DNA of 64,000 nt from assembly GCA_001899715.1 (NCBI GenBank), contig MKWI01000024.1:1-64000 (forward strand), written 5' to 3'. Position numbers and translations under genes: made by a program. This document shows, piece after piece, positions 40,727-49,088 of the stretch. The DNA comes from Sphingobium sp. 66-54. GTDB taxonomy: Bacteria; Pseudomonadota; Alphaproteobacteria; Sphingomonadales; Sphingomonadaceae. The notes under the pieces are model-generated. The model saw nothing but the letters and a program-made list of their open reading frames with translations, was not told the DNA's origin and ran no database searches. Positions within the stretch are counted from its first letter, which is position 1, and every line of letters starts with the position of its first letter.

Positions 40727-40751
40727 TCATGCTGAAACAAGTTCAGCATGA
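40727..40751. repeat. Palindromic repeat (TCATGCTGAA family)
   Basis: TCATGCTGAA-ACAAG-TTCAGCATGA has perfect 10-bp arms, and a decayed relative lies near 24343. It is in the 312-bp gene-free stretch 40657-40968, which also carries repetitive-looking GGGAAGGGAGACCGGCGCAC and CTCGGGAAGACCCTCC segments but no gene. Confidence 0.65.
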
Positions 40752-40968
40752 CGCGGGTGCCGCAAGAGCCTCCCCAATTCCTCCCCCAGCATGCTCGGGA
40801 AGGGAGACCGGCGCACCGGTGGAGGGCCTCCCCAGCGTTGCACTCCTGTACCATCCGGTAATCCCTCTCTCCAAAACAAGCTCGGGAAGACCCTCCATTC
40901 GTGCCTGGCCTCCAGACACCCGGCGCACATCGCTTCCATCCCGGCCCCGCCAGTTCTAAAGCCCCCTC

Positions 40969-41685
40969 ATGACCGCCCCGTTCCACATCCTCGGCGACCC
41001 CGCCGCGCCGATCCTCATCATCGCCGATCATGCGTCCAACGCCGTTCCCGATGGCATCGACCTCGGCCTGCCGCCCGAAGCCCTGCGCGAACATGTCGCG
41101 CTGGATATCGGCGTGGCGGAGGTGGCGGCGCTGCTGGTCGGGGAGGGCGCATGTTGCGCCATCCTGGGTGGCGTCTCGCGCCTCGTCATCGACTATAATC
41201 GCGAACCGGATACCGCCGGTCTCGTCCCCGTCCACAGCGACGGGCATCAGATCGAGGGCAACAGCGTCGCCGATGTCGCGGATCGCCTCGCGCGCTTCTA
41301 CGATCCCTACCATGCGAAGGTCGCCGCGCTGGCCGCGCAGCCGCACCGGCCGTTCCTCCTCTCGCTCCACAGCTTCACGCCGCGCCTGCGCACCCGGCCG
41401 GAGGAGGCGCGGCCGTGGGAGATCGGCATCCTCTACAATGCGGACGACCGCGCCGCGCGCATCGCCATTCCGCTGCTGGCGGCGGCGGGACTCGTGGTGG
41501 GCGAGCAGCAGCCTTATTCGGGCAAGCTGCTCAACGCGACGATGAACCGCCACGCCGAGGCGCACGGGCGGCCCTATCTCGGCGTCGAGATGCGGCAGGA
41601 CCTTGTAACGGACGCTGTCGGCCAGCGCCGGTTCGCGCAAATATTGGCGCCCGTGCTGGATGAATGCCGTAACGGCCTTGCGTGA
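40969..41685 (+). CDS. N-formylglutamate amidohydrolase family protein
   Basis: The 238-residue zinc hydrolase of the HutG2 family removes formyl from N-formylglutamate in histidine breakdown; many relatives act on other N-acyl amino acids. Signatures are [59 protein letters not shown] and [15 protein letters not shown]. It lies 47 bp before the dehydratase gene and probably shares its transcript. No hut genes are nearby, so the in vivo substrate is open. Confidence 0.87.
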   Translation: MTAPFHILGDPAAPILIIADHASNAVPDGIDLGLPPEALREHVALDIGVAEVAALLVGEGACCAILGGVSRLVIDYNREPDTAGLVPVHSDGHQIEGNSVADVADRLARFYDPYHAKVAALAAQPHRPFLLSLHSFTPRLRTRPEEARPWEIGILYNADDRAARIAIPLLAAAGLVVGEQQPYSGKLLNATMNRHAEAHGRPYLGVEMRQDLVTDAVGQRRFAQILAPVLDECRNGLA

Positions 41686-41732
41686 ACGGCCCCTTTGATG
41701 GAAAGGGACCCGCGCAAGGAAAGGCGCGTGAA

Positions 41733-43454
41733 ATGACCTACAAGTTCGACAAGTCCAAGCTCCCCAGCCGCCACGTCTCTGTCGGCGTGGAGAGCGCCCC
41801 GCACCGCAGCTATTATTATGCGATGGGCTGGACCGAGGAGGACATCGCCAAGCCTTTCGTCGCGGTCGCCTCGGCCGGCAACGATTCCGCTCCCTGCAAC
41901 ACCACGCTCGACCAGCAGGCTGATTGGGCGCGCGAGGGCGTGCTCGCGGCGGGCGGCACGCCGTTCCGCTTCAACACCATCACCGTGACCGACGGCATCG
42001 CCATGGGCCATCAGGGCATGAAAAGTTCGCTGGTCAGCCGCGAGGTGATTGCGGACTCGGTGGAACTGAGCGTGCGCGGCCATTGCTATGACGCGCTCGT
42101 CACCTTCGCGGGTTGCGACAAGTCGCTGCCGGGCATGATGATGGCCATGCTGCGCCTCAACGTGCCGTCGATCTTCGTCTATGGCGGCTCGATCCTGCCG
42201 GGCCGCTATCAGGACCGCGACCTCACCGTCATCGACGTGTTCGAGGTGGTCGGCCGCTACGCCGCCGGCAACTGCCCGCTGTCCGAAGTGACCGCCATCG
42301 AGAAGGCGGCCTGCCCCGGCCATGGCGCGTGCGGCGGCCAATATACCGCCAACACCATGGCCTGCGTGGGCGAGGCGATCGGCCTCTCGCTGCCCAACAG
42401 CAACATGGCGCCGGCACCCTACAAGTCCCGCCAGGAGATCGCGATCGCGGCGGGCAAGCAGATCATGGAGCTGCTCAAGATCGACCTGCGCCCGCGCACC
42501 ATCTGCACTCGCGAGGCATTCGAAAACGCCGCGCGCATCGTCGCGGCGACCGGCGGCTCCACCAACGGCGCGCTGCACCTGCCCGCCATGGCGCATGAGT
42601 GCGGCATCGAATTCGACCTGTTCGACGTGGCGGAGATCTTCAAGACCACGCCCTACATCGCGGATCTGAAGCCCGGCGGCCGCTATGTCGCGCGCGACAT
42701 GCACGACGCCGGCGGCATCTACATGGTGATGAAAACGCTGCACGCCGAGGGCCTGCTCCACGGCGACTGCATGACGGTGACGGGCAAGACGCTGGCCGAG
42801 AATATAGACCGGGTGACGTGGAACCCGGACCAGAAGGTCATCTACGACGCCAAGACCCCCCTCAGCCCCACCGGCGGCGTCGTCGGCCTGCGCGGTTCGC
42901 TGGCGCCCGATGGGGCGATCGTGAAGGTGGCCGGCATGCACCGCCTCCAGTTCACCGGCACCGCCAAGGTGTTCGAGCGCGAGGAGGATGCCTTCGCCGC
43001 GGTCGAGGCCAACCAGATCGTCGAGGGCGACGTGGTCGTCATCCGCTACGAAGGGCCCAAGGGTGGTCCCGGCATGCGCGAGATGCTGGCGACCACCGCC
43101 GCACTCTACGGCCAGGGCCTGGGCGAGAAGGTGGCGCTCATCACCGATGGGCGCTTCTCCGGCGGCACGCGCGGCTTCTGCATCGGCCATGTCGGGCCGG
43201 AGGCGGCCGAGGGCGGCCCGATCGCGCTGGTCGAGGATGGCGACATCATCGCCATTGATGCGGTGGCCGGCACTATCGACCTCCAGGTGGACGAAGCCGT
43301 GCTCGCCGAGCGCCGCAAGCAGTGGCAGCCGCGCACCAACGATTATCAGGCCGGTGCGCTGTGGCGCTTCGCCCAGAATGTCGGCCCGGCCTGGAAGGGC
43401 GCGGTGACGCACCCCGGCGCCGCCGCCGAGACGCATGTCTTTGCGGATATCTGA
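41733..43454 (+). CDS. ilvD: Dihydroxy-acid dehydratase (IlvD/Edd family)
   Basis: From the ATG at 41733, preceded by AAGGAAAGG, this is 573 residues. The family dehydrates dihydroxy-acids in branched-chain amino acid synthesis or sugar-acid breakdown. Iron-sulfur cysteines are in [23 protein letters not shown] and [20 protein letters not shown], and [20 protein letters not shown] marks the C-terminal domain. The N-terminus ([20 protein letters not shown]) is that of IlvD. IlvD is the best call; sugar-acid dehydratase activity cannot be excluded. Confidence 0.9.
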   Translation: MTYKFDKSKLPSRHVSVGVESAPHRSYYYAMGWTEEDIAKPFVAVASAGNDSAPCNTTLDQQADWAREGVLAAGGTPFRFNTITVTDGIAMGHQGMKSSLVSREVIADSVELSVRGHCYDALVTFAGCDKSLPGMMMAMLRLNVPSIFVYGGSILPGRYQDRDLTVIDVFEVVGRYAAGNCPLSEVTAIEKAACPGHGACGGQYTANTMACVGEAIGLSLPNSNMAPAPYKSRQEIAIAAGKQIMELLKIDLRPRTICTREAFENAARIVAATGGSTNGALHLPAMAHECGIEFDLFDVAEIFKTTPYIADLKPGGRYVARDMHDAGGIYMVMKTLHAEGLLHGDCMTVTGKTLAENIDRVTWNPDQKVIYDAKTPLSPTGGVVGLRGSLAPDGAIVKVAGMHRLQFTGTAKVFEREEDAFAAVEANQIVEGDVVVIRYEGPKGGPGMREMLATTAALYGQGLGEKVALITDGRFSGGTRGFCIGHVGPEAAEGGPIALVEDGDIIAIDAVAGTIDLQVDEAVLAERRKQWQPRTNDYQAGALWRFAQNVGPAWKGAVTHPGAAAETHVFADI

Positions 43455-43658
43455 CACCATGCCGGTGGCGGGCGGCACCCGGCAGCCCGCCGATCGCCAG
43501 CATGGTTGGGGGGCGCGGGGTCTGCCGCGCAAGGCTGCTCATCCCCGCCACATGGGGCTGGCCTGCCCATGGCCGCCCCTTGCCCGTCCCATGCGTCCGC
43601 TCGTGGCAAGCGAAGGCGGGACATGTTGGAGCGCATCCGACTTGGATCGAACCGCGCC

Positions 43659-43735
43659 GTGCTCCTGCGAAAGCAGGAGCCCAAGGCGTGTGGGCAGTCC
43701 GTTGCCGCCCTGGACTCCTGCTTTCGCAGGAACAC
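43659..43735. repeat. REPIN-like doublet between ilvD and the NAD(P)HX repair gene
   Basis: GTGCTCCTGCGAAAGCAGGA and the inverse TCCTGCTTTCGCAGGAACAC enclose CCCAAGGCGTGTGGGCAGTC. Same family as 8564, 28461 and 46434. It is in a 387-bp gene-free stretch (43455-43841), which otherwise shows only a decayed GTGTCGAG-family copy near 43770. Confidence 0.75.
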
Positions 43736-43841
43736 TGTGTTCCCATCATGCAGCCCGTGTGATTCGCCTTCGCTCGATACGAACGGGGCTTGGCGCAGCA
43801 CACCCGAGATGCGGGCTCCGCCACGCGCTCCGTTCCCCGAC

Positions 43842-45209
43842 ATGACCGCCGCCCCGATCCTCTCCGTCGCCGAGATGCGCGCCGCCGAGCAGGCGATGTT
43901 CGACGCTGGCGTCGATCCCTTCGCGCTGATGAAGCGGGCCGGGGAGGGCGCGGCCGAAGTTATCGCCCGCATCGGCCATGACCGCGAGACGCTGGTGCTG
44001 TGCGGCCCCGGCAACAATGGCGGCGACGGCTTCGTCATCGCTCGCGCGCTCCGTGCCATGGGCGTGCCGGTCCGCGTCGCCGCGATGGGCGAGAGCCGCA
44101 CGGAGAGCAGCCAGCGCGCGCGGGCGGAGTGGGGTGGCCCCGTCGAGCCGCTGCTGGAGGCGGCGCCGGCCGCGCAGCTTGTCGATGCGCTGTTCGGCAT
44201 CGGCCTCGCACGCGGCCTCGCGCCGGAGATTGCCGCCGCGCTCGGCCGGCTGGTCGAAGCCGCGCGCGTCTCCATCGCTATCGACGTGCCGAGCGGCATC
44301 GACAGCGACGCCGCCATCGCCCTCTCGCCCGTGCCGCATTTCACCCATTGCCTCGCGCTCGGCGCGTGGAAGCCGGCGCATTGCCTGCTCCCGGCGCGCG
44401 CGCTGGCCGACCAGCACCACCTCGTCGAAATCGGCATCCCGCCGCCCGCCGATTGCGTCCGCGCCCTCGCGCGCCCGCATATCGCCGCGCCCGCACCCGA
44501 CGCGCACAAATATACGCGCGGTCTCGTCGCTATCGTCGCGGGAGACATGCCCGGCGCGGCGGCGCTGGCCGCGCAGGCGGCGGCTCATGCCGGTGCGGGC
44601 TACGTCCGCCTGCTGATCGAGCGGCTCGTAGCGGATATCGGCCACGCCATCGTGCAAAGCCACGCGCTGGATTTCAGCCGCGCCCGTGCCGCGCTGGTTG
44701 GCCCCGGCCTCGGCCGTGACGAGACCGCGCGCCAGCGCCTGGCCGTCACCCTGCAAGCCGGCGTCCCCGTCGTCGCCGATGCCGATGCGCTCTGGCTGCT
44801 CGCGCAGGACGGGCCGGGCGCGCTGCCGCCGCCGGCCATCGTCACGCCCCATGCCGGCGAGTTCGCCCATCGCTTCGGCGAGGGCGCCGGCAACAAGATC
44901 GAGCACACCCGCGCCGCCGCGCGCGCCGGGGGCAGCGTCGTCGTCCACAAGGGGGCGGACACGGTGATCGCCGCGCCGGACGGCCGCTGCGTCGTCGCGC
45001 CGCCCGCCTCCGCCTGGCTCTCGACCGCCGGCACCGGCGACGTGCTCGCCGGCCTGTGCGCCGCCCGCCTCGCCGTGAGCGGCGATCCCTTCCGCGCCGC
45101 CTGCGAGGCGGTGTGGCTCCATGGCGAGGCCGCCCGCCGCGCCGGCGCCGCGTTCAGCGCGGACGACCTCGTCCCGCATATCCCGGCCGCGATTGCGAGC
45201 GCGCTATGA
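43842..45209 (+). CDS. nnrDE: Bifunctional NAD(P)H-hydrate epimerase / ADP-dependent dehydratase
   Basis: This 455-residue fusion repairs hydrated NADH and NADPH. Residues 1-200 are the YjeF_N epimerase (ILSVAEMRAAEQAMFDAGVD, VLCGPGNNGGDGFVIARALR, AIDVPSGIDSDA); residues 205-455 are the ribokinase-like dehydratase (HKYTRGLVAIVAGDMPGAAA, ALVGPGLGRDETARQRLAVT, IVTPHAGEFAHRFGEG, STAGTGDVLAGLCAARLAVS). The start is the first ATG giving the family N-terminus; the upstream frame is repeat DNA. Its stop overlaps the next gene by 4 bp. Confidence 0.92.
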   Translation: MTAAPILSVAEMRAAEQAMFDAGVDPFALMKRAGEGAAEVIARIGHDRETLVLCGPGNNGGDGFVIARALRAMGVPVRVAAMGESRTESSQRARAEWGGPVEPLLEAAPAAQLVDALFGIGLARGLAPEIAAALGRLVEAARVSIAIDVPSGIDSDAAIALSPVPHFTHCLALGAWKPAHCLLPARALADQHHLVEIGIPPPADCVRALARPHIAAPAPDAHKYTRGLVAIVAGDMPGAAALAAQAAAHAGAGYVRLLIERLVADIGHAIVQSHALDFSRARAALVGPGLGRDETARQRLAVTLQAGVPVVADADALWLLAQDGPGALPPPAIVTPHAGEFAHRFGEGAGNKIEHTRAAARAGGSVVVHKGADTVIAAPDGRCVVAPPASAWLSTAGTGDVLAGLCAARLAVSGDPFRAACEAVWLHGEAARRAGAAFSADDLVPHIPAAIASAL

Positions 45210-46426
45210 GCGATGCCGATCTGATCGTCCGCATCGCCGCGCGGGGCGATGGCGTCACCGGCGATGGCCGCCACGTGCCGCTCAGCGCGCCCGGCGACCG
45301 GCTGCATGCCGATGGCACGCTCGCGCCCGGCCCGCATCATGCCGAGCCGCCGTGCCGCCACTTCCCGCAATGCGGCGGCTGCCAGCTCCAGCACCTCTCG
45401 GATGAGGCATTCGCCGCCTATGTGCATGACCGGGTTGCCGGCGCCCTCGCCGGGCAGGGCCTGACCGCCGGGGAGGTCGCCGCGCCGCATATCTCGCCGC
45501 CGGGCACGCGCCGCCGCGCCAGCCTGCGCGCGCTGCGGCTCGGCAAGCAGCTCCGGCTGGGGTTTGCCGAGCAGGGCAGCCATCGCATCGTCGACCTCAA
45601 GCAATGCCCCGTGCTGGAGCCGCGCCTGTTCGCGCTGGTCGAGCCGCTGCGGGCGATGTTCGCGCGCATGCTGCCGGATCGCCGGCCGGGGCAGGCGGAG
45701 CTGACCCTCGTCGATCAGGGCGTCGACCTGCTGCTCACCGGCATCGCGGCGACCTCGCTGGCGGAGACAGAGGCGCTGCTGGCCTTTGCCGACCGCCACG
45801 GCCTTGCCCGGCTGATGATCGGTGAGGAGGAGGAGGGCGCCCCCATCACCCTGTGGGAGCCGGACCCCGTCACCGCACGTTTCGGCGGCATCGCCGTCGC
45901 CTTCCCCCCGCACGCCTTCCTGCAAGCCACGGCGGACGGCGAGGCGGCGCTGCTCGCCGAGGTCCGGCGCAGTCTCGGCGATGCACGGATGGTGGCGGAC
46001 CTGTTTGCCGGTCTCGGCACCTTCGCGCTCTCCATCGCCGATGACGTGCCGGGGCGGAAGGTTTACGCGGCCGAGGCGGCGCGCGACCTCGTCCTCGCCC
46101 TGCAAGGCGGCGGCAACCGGCTGCCCGGCCGCATCTTCGCCGAGCATCGCGACCTGTTCCGCCGCCCGCTGACTGCGAAGGAAGCCGAGCGCTTCGATGC
46201 GATCATCCTCGATCCGCCCCGCGCCGGTGCGCGCGATCAGGTGGCGCAGCTCGCGACCGCGCGGGTGCCGCTCATCGTCTATGTCTCATGCAACCCCGCC
46301 AGCTTCGCGCGGGACGCCGCCACGCTGGTCGCCGGCGGCTATGCGATTGAGCGGGTCAAGCCGGTCGGTCAGTTCCGCTGGTCCACCCATGTCGAGCTGG
46401 TCGCCACCTTCCGTCGGGCGGGCTGA
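45206..46426 (+). CDS. 23S rRNA / RNA 5-methyluridine methyltransferase (TrmA/RlmD family)
   Basis: The 406-residue enzyme methylates uridine in RNA using SAM. Four cluster-binding Cys are visible (PPCRHFPQCGGCQLQHL and LKQCPVL), motif I is DLFAGLGTFALSIAD, motif IV is IILDPPRAGARDQ and the catalytic Cys is in VYVSCNPASFARDA. An N-terminal TRAM-like segment (residues 1-50) is short. Which uridine it modifies cannot be told. Translation is coupled to the upstream NAD(P)HX repair gene by ATGA overlap. Confidence 0.88.
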   Translation: MSDADLIVRIAARGDGVTGDGRHVPLSAPGDRLHADGTLAPGPHHAEPPCRHFPQCGGCQLQHLSDEAFAAYVHDRVAGALAGQGLTAGEVAAPHISPPGTRRRASLRALRLGKQLRLGFAEQGSHRIVDLKQCPVLEPRLFALVEPLRAMFARMLPDRRPGQAELTLVDQGVDLLLTGIAATSLAETEALLAFADRHGLARLMIGEEEEGAPITLWEPDPVTARFGGIAVAFPPHAFLQATADGEAALLAEVRRSLGDARMVADLFAGLGTFALSIADDVPGRKVYAAEAARDLVLALQGGGNRLPGRIFAEHRDLFRRPLTAKEAERFDAIILDPPRAGARDQVAQLATARVPLIVYVSCNPASFARDAATLVAGGYAIERVKPVGQFRWSTHVELVATFRRAG

Positions 46427-46433
46427 TCCTTCA

Positions 46434-46503
46434 GTGCTCCTGCGCAGGCAGGAGCCCAGGGCGGCAAGGAACAGCGGCTGGGCTCCTGCTTGCGCAGGAG
46501 CAC
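46434..46503. repeat. REPIN-like doublet between convergent genes
   Basis: GTGCTCCTGCGCAGGCAGGA and inverse TCCTGCTTGCGCAGGAGCAC enclose CCCAGGGCGGCAAGGAACAG. It occupies most of the 106-bp gap between the converging RNA methyltransferase and MAPEG genes. Confidence 0.75.
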
Positions 46504-46532
46504 TGCTCACTCAGGAGCATCGCCGCTCCCCT

Positions 46533-46964
46533 TCAAAACGCCAACGCCACAACCAGCCCGTTCACCGCCAGCACCAGCAGCACCAGCGATGAGAGGAAGA
46601 ACAGGCTTGCCCGCACCGGGATGCTGTTCACCGTCGCCTGCCAGATGCTGTGGATCACGCGCAGCCCCACATAAGTCCATGCCAGCCCCACGGTGAGTGG
46701 CGTCCCCGCACCGAGGATCGCGATGGCGAGCGCCGTCGCGTAGAAGATGGTCGGCTGCTCCATCAGATGCGCGTAGTTATGCGCGGGCCAGTTGATCTCG
46801 CGCGGCAGGATGCGGTCGAGGTCCGCGCCCCGTCCACCGCGCGCCTGTTCGGGGTCGATCTTGAGCTTGGCGAGGGCGGGCATGCGCACCGCCGCCATCC
46901 ATGTCAGCATCACCAGCGACCAGATGACGAGCGCCAGTGCGGGTGCGATCATCGGTGCGACCAT
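46533..46964 (-). CDS. MAPEG family membrane protein
   Basis: The 143-residue four-helix protein belongs to the MAPEG superfamily (microsomal glutathione transferase-like). The family stretch HNYAHLMEQPTIFYATALAI and the helix LAWTYVGLRVIHSIWQATVN are clear. Bacterial members are mostly uncharacterised; some have glutathione transferase or peroxidase activity. It is a single gene between a REPIN and the ornithine decarboxylase. Confidence 0.85.
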   Translation of the reverse strand: MVAPMIAPALALVIWSLVMLTWMAAVRMPALAKLKIDPEQARGGRGADLDRILPREINWPAHNYAHLMEQPTIFYATALAIAILGAGTPLTVGLAWTYVGLRVIHSIWQATVNSIPVRASLFFLSSLVLLVLAVNGLVVALAF

Positions 46965-47030
46965 GGGCAGTTCCCTTCAATGTGAGAAGGGAAGCTGCCC
47001 CTGTCGCGTCATGCCGTCAAGCGCGGCCGC

Positions 47031-48227
47031 TCAACCGCGGAGTTGCACCACGTTGGAGACGCGCGGCGCCGGCACGTCGTCCTCACGGTAGAGGCTGGCC
47101 ATCGGCTCGTCGGCCACCTCGCACACCGTCTCGGCGCCGAAGCCGTTGAAATCGGTGCGCATCGCCGCGCCATAGGCGCCGAGCATGCCGATCTCGATAT
47201 AGTCGCCCGCGCGGATATCGGCCGGCAGCATGAACGGGCCGGCCATATGATCCATATCGTCGCAGGTCGGGCCGTAGAAGCTGAATGCCTCTATGTCCGC
47301 CTCATTGGCCTCCGCGCGCAGGAGTTGCACCGGGAAGCGCCAGTCGAGATGCGCGGCGTCGAACAGCGCGCCATAGGCACCGTCGTTGATATAGAGTTCG
47401 TTGCCCCGCCGCCGCTCGACGCGGACGACGAGCGAGCTGTATTCGGCGCACAGCGCGCGGCCCGGCTCGCACCACAGTTCCGCCGAGTAGGAAATCGGCA
47501 GGCTCTCGAACGCGCGGTGGATCGCCTGGAAATAATGCTCCAGCGGCGGTGGCTCCATGCCGGGATAGCTGGAGGGGAAGCCGCCGCCCACGTCGACGAT
47601 GTCGACCGTGACCGACGCATCGACGATTGCGGCGCGCACGCGCTCGATCGCCTGGGTGTAGGCGTGCGGCGCCATCGCCTGGCTGCCGACATGGAAGCAG
47701 ATGCCCAGCGCGTCGGCGGCCTGACGGGCGGCTTGCAGCAGTTCCCGCGCATCGGCCAGCTCGCAGCCGAACTTGGCGGCGAGGCTCAGCTTGCTGTGCT
47801 CGGAGGAGACGCGTAGCCGCACGCACAGCTCCAGATCCTCGGCGCCGCGCGTGGCGTGGACGATCTTCTCCAGCTCCTCCATCGAGTCGAGCGAGAAGGT
47901 GCGCACGCCATGCTGGAAATAGGCTTCGCGGATGGCTTCCTCGGCCTTCACCGGGTGCATGAAGCACAGCTTGGCCTGCGGCAGCGTCCGCGCGACCAGC
48001 CGCACCTCGGCAATGGACGCCACGTCGAAATGCGTGATGCCGGCCGCCCACAGCGTGCGGATCAACTCCGGCGAGGGGTTGGCCTTCACGGCATAGAGCG
48101 AGCGCCCCGGAAATCTCTGCGAGAAAAACCGGGCGGCGCGAGCAGCGGCCTGCGGGCGAATGAGCGTTACCGGGGCTGCCGGTTTGAGGGAGAGAGCTAC
48201 CCCCAGCGCGCTATGATGCTTGTACAA
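47031..48227 (-). CDS. speF: Ornithine/lysine decarboxylase, PLP fold type III
   Basis: The 398-residue enzyme makes putrescine (or cadaverine) for the polyamine route encoded 2 kb away. The PLP lysine is in RSLYAVKANPSPEL, the glycine-rich phosphate loop in VDIVDVGGGFPSSYPGM, and the catalytic Cys in FYGPTCDDMDHMAGPFMLP; WCEPGRALCAEYSSLVVRVE is also typical. It appears to start with TTG at 48227, 9 bp after GGAGG; no ATG would give the family N-terminus. The ribosome site lies inside a stable leader hairpin. The family name used for alphaproteobacterial enzymes is applied; it is unrelated in fold to the E. coli inducible enzyme. Confidence 0.88.
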   Translation of the reverse strand: MYKHHSALGVALSLKPAAPVTLIRPQAAARAARFFSQRFPGRSLYAVKANPSPELIRTLWAAGITHFDVASIAEVRLVARTLPQAKLCFMHPVKAEEAIREAYFQHGVRTFSLDSMEELEKIVHATRGAEDLELCVRLRVSSEHSKLSLAAKFGCELADARELLQAARQAADALGICFHVGSQAMAPHAYTQAIERVRAAIVDASVTVDIVDVGGGFPSSYPGMEPPPLEHYFQAIHRAFESLPISYSAELWCEPGRALCAEYSSLVVRVERRRGNELYINDGAYGALFDAAHLDWRFPVQLLRAEANEADIEAFSFYGPTCDDMDHMAGPFMLPADIRAGDYIEIGMLGAYGAAMRTDFNGFGAETVCEVADEPMASLYREDDVPAPRVSNVVQLRG

Positions 48228-48232
48228 CTCAA

Positions 48233-48284
48233 GGGACCTCCAGTGGATTTCAGCCAGTCAAAGCTGCCTTGCGGTGGAAGTCCC
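48233..48284 (-). promoter_or_regulatory. speF-type leader RNA: hairpin that masks the ribosome site
   Basis: In the minus-strand transcript GGGACUUCCA (48284-48275) can pair with UGGAGGUCCC (48242-48233) over 10 bp with one G-U, and the second arm contains the GGAGG of the decarboxylase gene. Inside the loop CAGC and GCUG form a smaller stem around UUUGACUG. The speF RNA motif is a known conserved element upstream of alphaproteobacterial ornithine decarboxylases; position and architecture fit it, but I could not run a covariance search. Confidence 0.7.
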
Positions 48285-48303
48285 ATGGGGCAGCAGGGGT
48301 GCG

Positions 48304-48332
48304 CATATATGGATTGCGGCCCCCCCTGTAAA
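48304..48332 (-). promoter_or_regulatory. Promoter of the ornithine decarboxylase gene
   Basis: On the minus strand TTTACA (48332-48327), a 17-bp spacer, then TATATG (48309-48304) make a good sigma-70-like promoter. Transcription would start near 48297 and give a leader of about 70 nt that holds the speF-like hairpin. The rest of 48333-48555 shows no gene. Confidence 0.65.
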
Positions 48333-48555
48333 GACTTTGGGGGTCAAAAAATGCATGTCGGGAATGTCACGCAAGGCCATGATCCATAAAGATTTTCCGG
48401 GGTTTTTGACGGCTCTGCCCGGAATCCCCGCGATGGACCGGCCGTGCGCAAAGCGCCGCGACTCGCTGCTCCGTTTCGCCGCCACGCGCGCTTGACGGTC
48501 CGTTAACCATATGAGCGCTAAGCCTTTTCTCCCGATCCTACAGACGGATGCCGCC

Positions 48556-49083
48556 ATGTCGCTCTTTTCCTACCTCAACACGGATTCGTCTGAATCGTTG
48601 TTGATAACCGTGCAAAAAGCCCAGGCCGCCACCCAGACCAGAGCGGCCCCGAGCGCTCCCGAATCCGCCTCCACCTCCAGCACCGCATCCTCGGTCCTCA
48701 TCACCCTGCAAGCGCGCCGCGCGGCGGCGGAGAAGGATGATGCCGGCAAGGCGGCTCCCGCGCTCGCCACGGAGCTGCGCACCGCGCTCGATTCCGCCTA
48801 TGCGGCTGCCGGAGAACGGCACAGCGCGGATCTGACGGCGCTCAGCGGCCGCGCGCTGGCGGTGATCGCCCTCAACGAGAGCGGGCAGTTCAGCCGCGCC
48901 GAGATCGCTGCCGCCAAGACGGAATTGCGCGGGCGAGACCGGCAGGCTGTCCTCACCCAGATCAGCGAGAATGGCCTCACCGCGTCCTCGCTCGCCGCCT
49001 ATCTCCAGCAGGCGACCGATGCCCGCACGGCGATGAGTGCGGAGGAACGCGCCCTGCGCGACGTTAATCCCGCGCTGCGCTGA
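48556..49083 (+). CDS. Hypothetical protein, Ala/Ser-rich, mostly helical
   Basis: I do not recognise a family. The 175 residues start MSLFSYLNTDSSESLLITVQ, then a low-complexity Ala/Ser/Thr stretch (24-48) and helical sequence (LATELRTALDSAYAAAGERH, LTALSGRALAVIALNESGQF, AAKTELRGRDRQAVLTQISE). No signal peptide or membrane segment. The pattern NESGQFSRAEIAAAKTELRG resembles small sphingomonad proteins of unknown role. A start at 48511 is also possible. It converges on the carboxyspermidine decarboxylase gene with 5 bp between stops. Confidence 0.65.
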   Translation: MSLFSYLNTDSSESLLITVQKAQAATQTRAAPSAPESASTSSTASSVLITLQARRAAAEKDDAGKAAPALATELRTALDSAYAAAGERHSADLTALSGRALAVIALNESGQFSRAEIAAAKTELRGRDRQAVLTQISENGLTASSLAAYLQQATDARTAMSAEERALRDVNPALR

Positions 49084-49088
49084 CCGGC

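Noticed and set aside
8564..46503. CRISPR array from the recurring GTGCTCC repeats
   Set aside because: The copies are kilobases apart without regular spacers and no cas genes are present.
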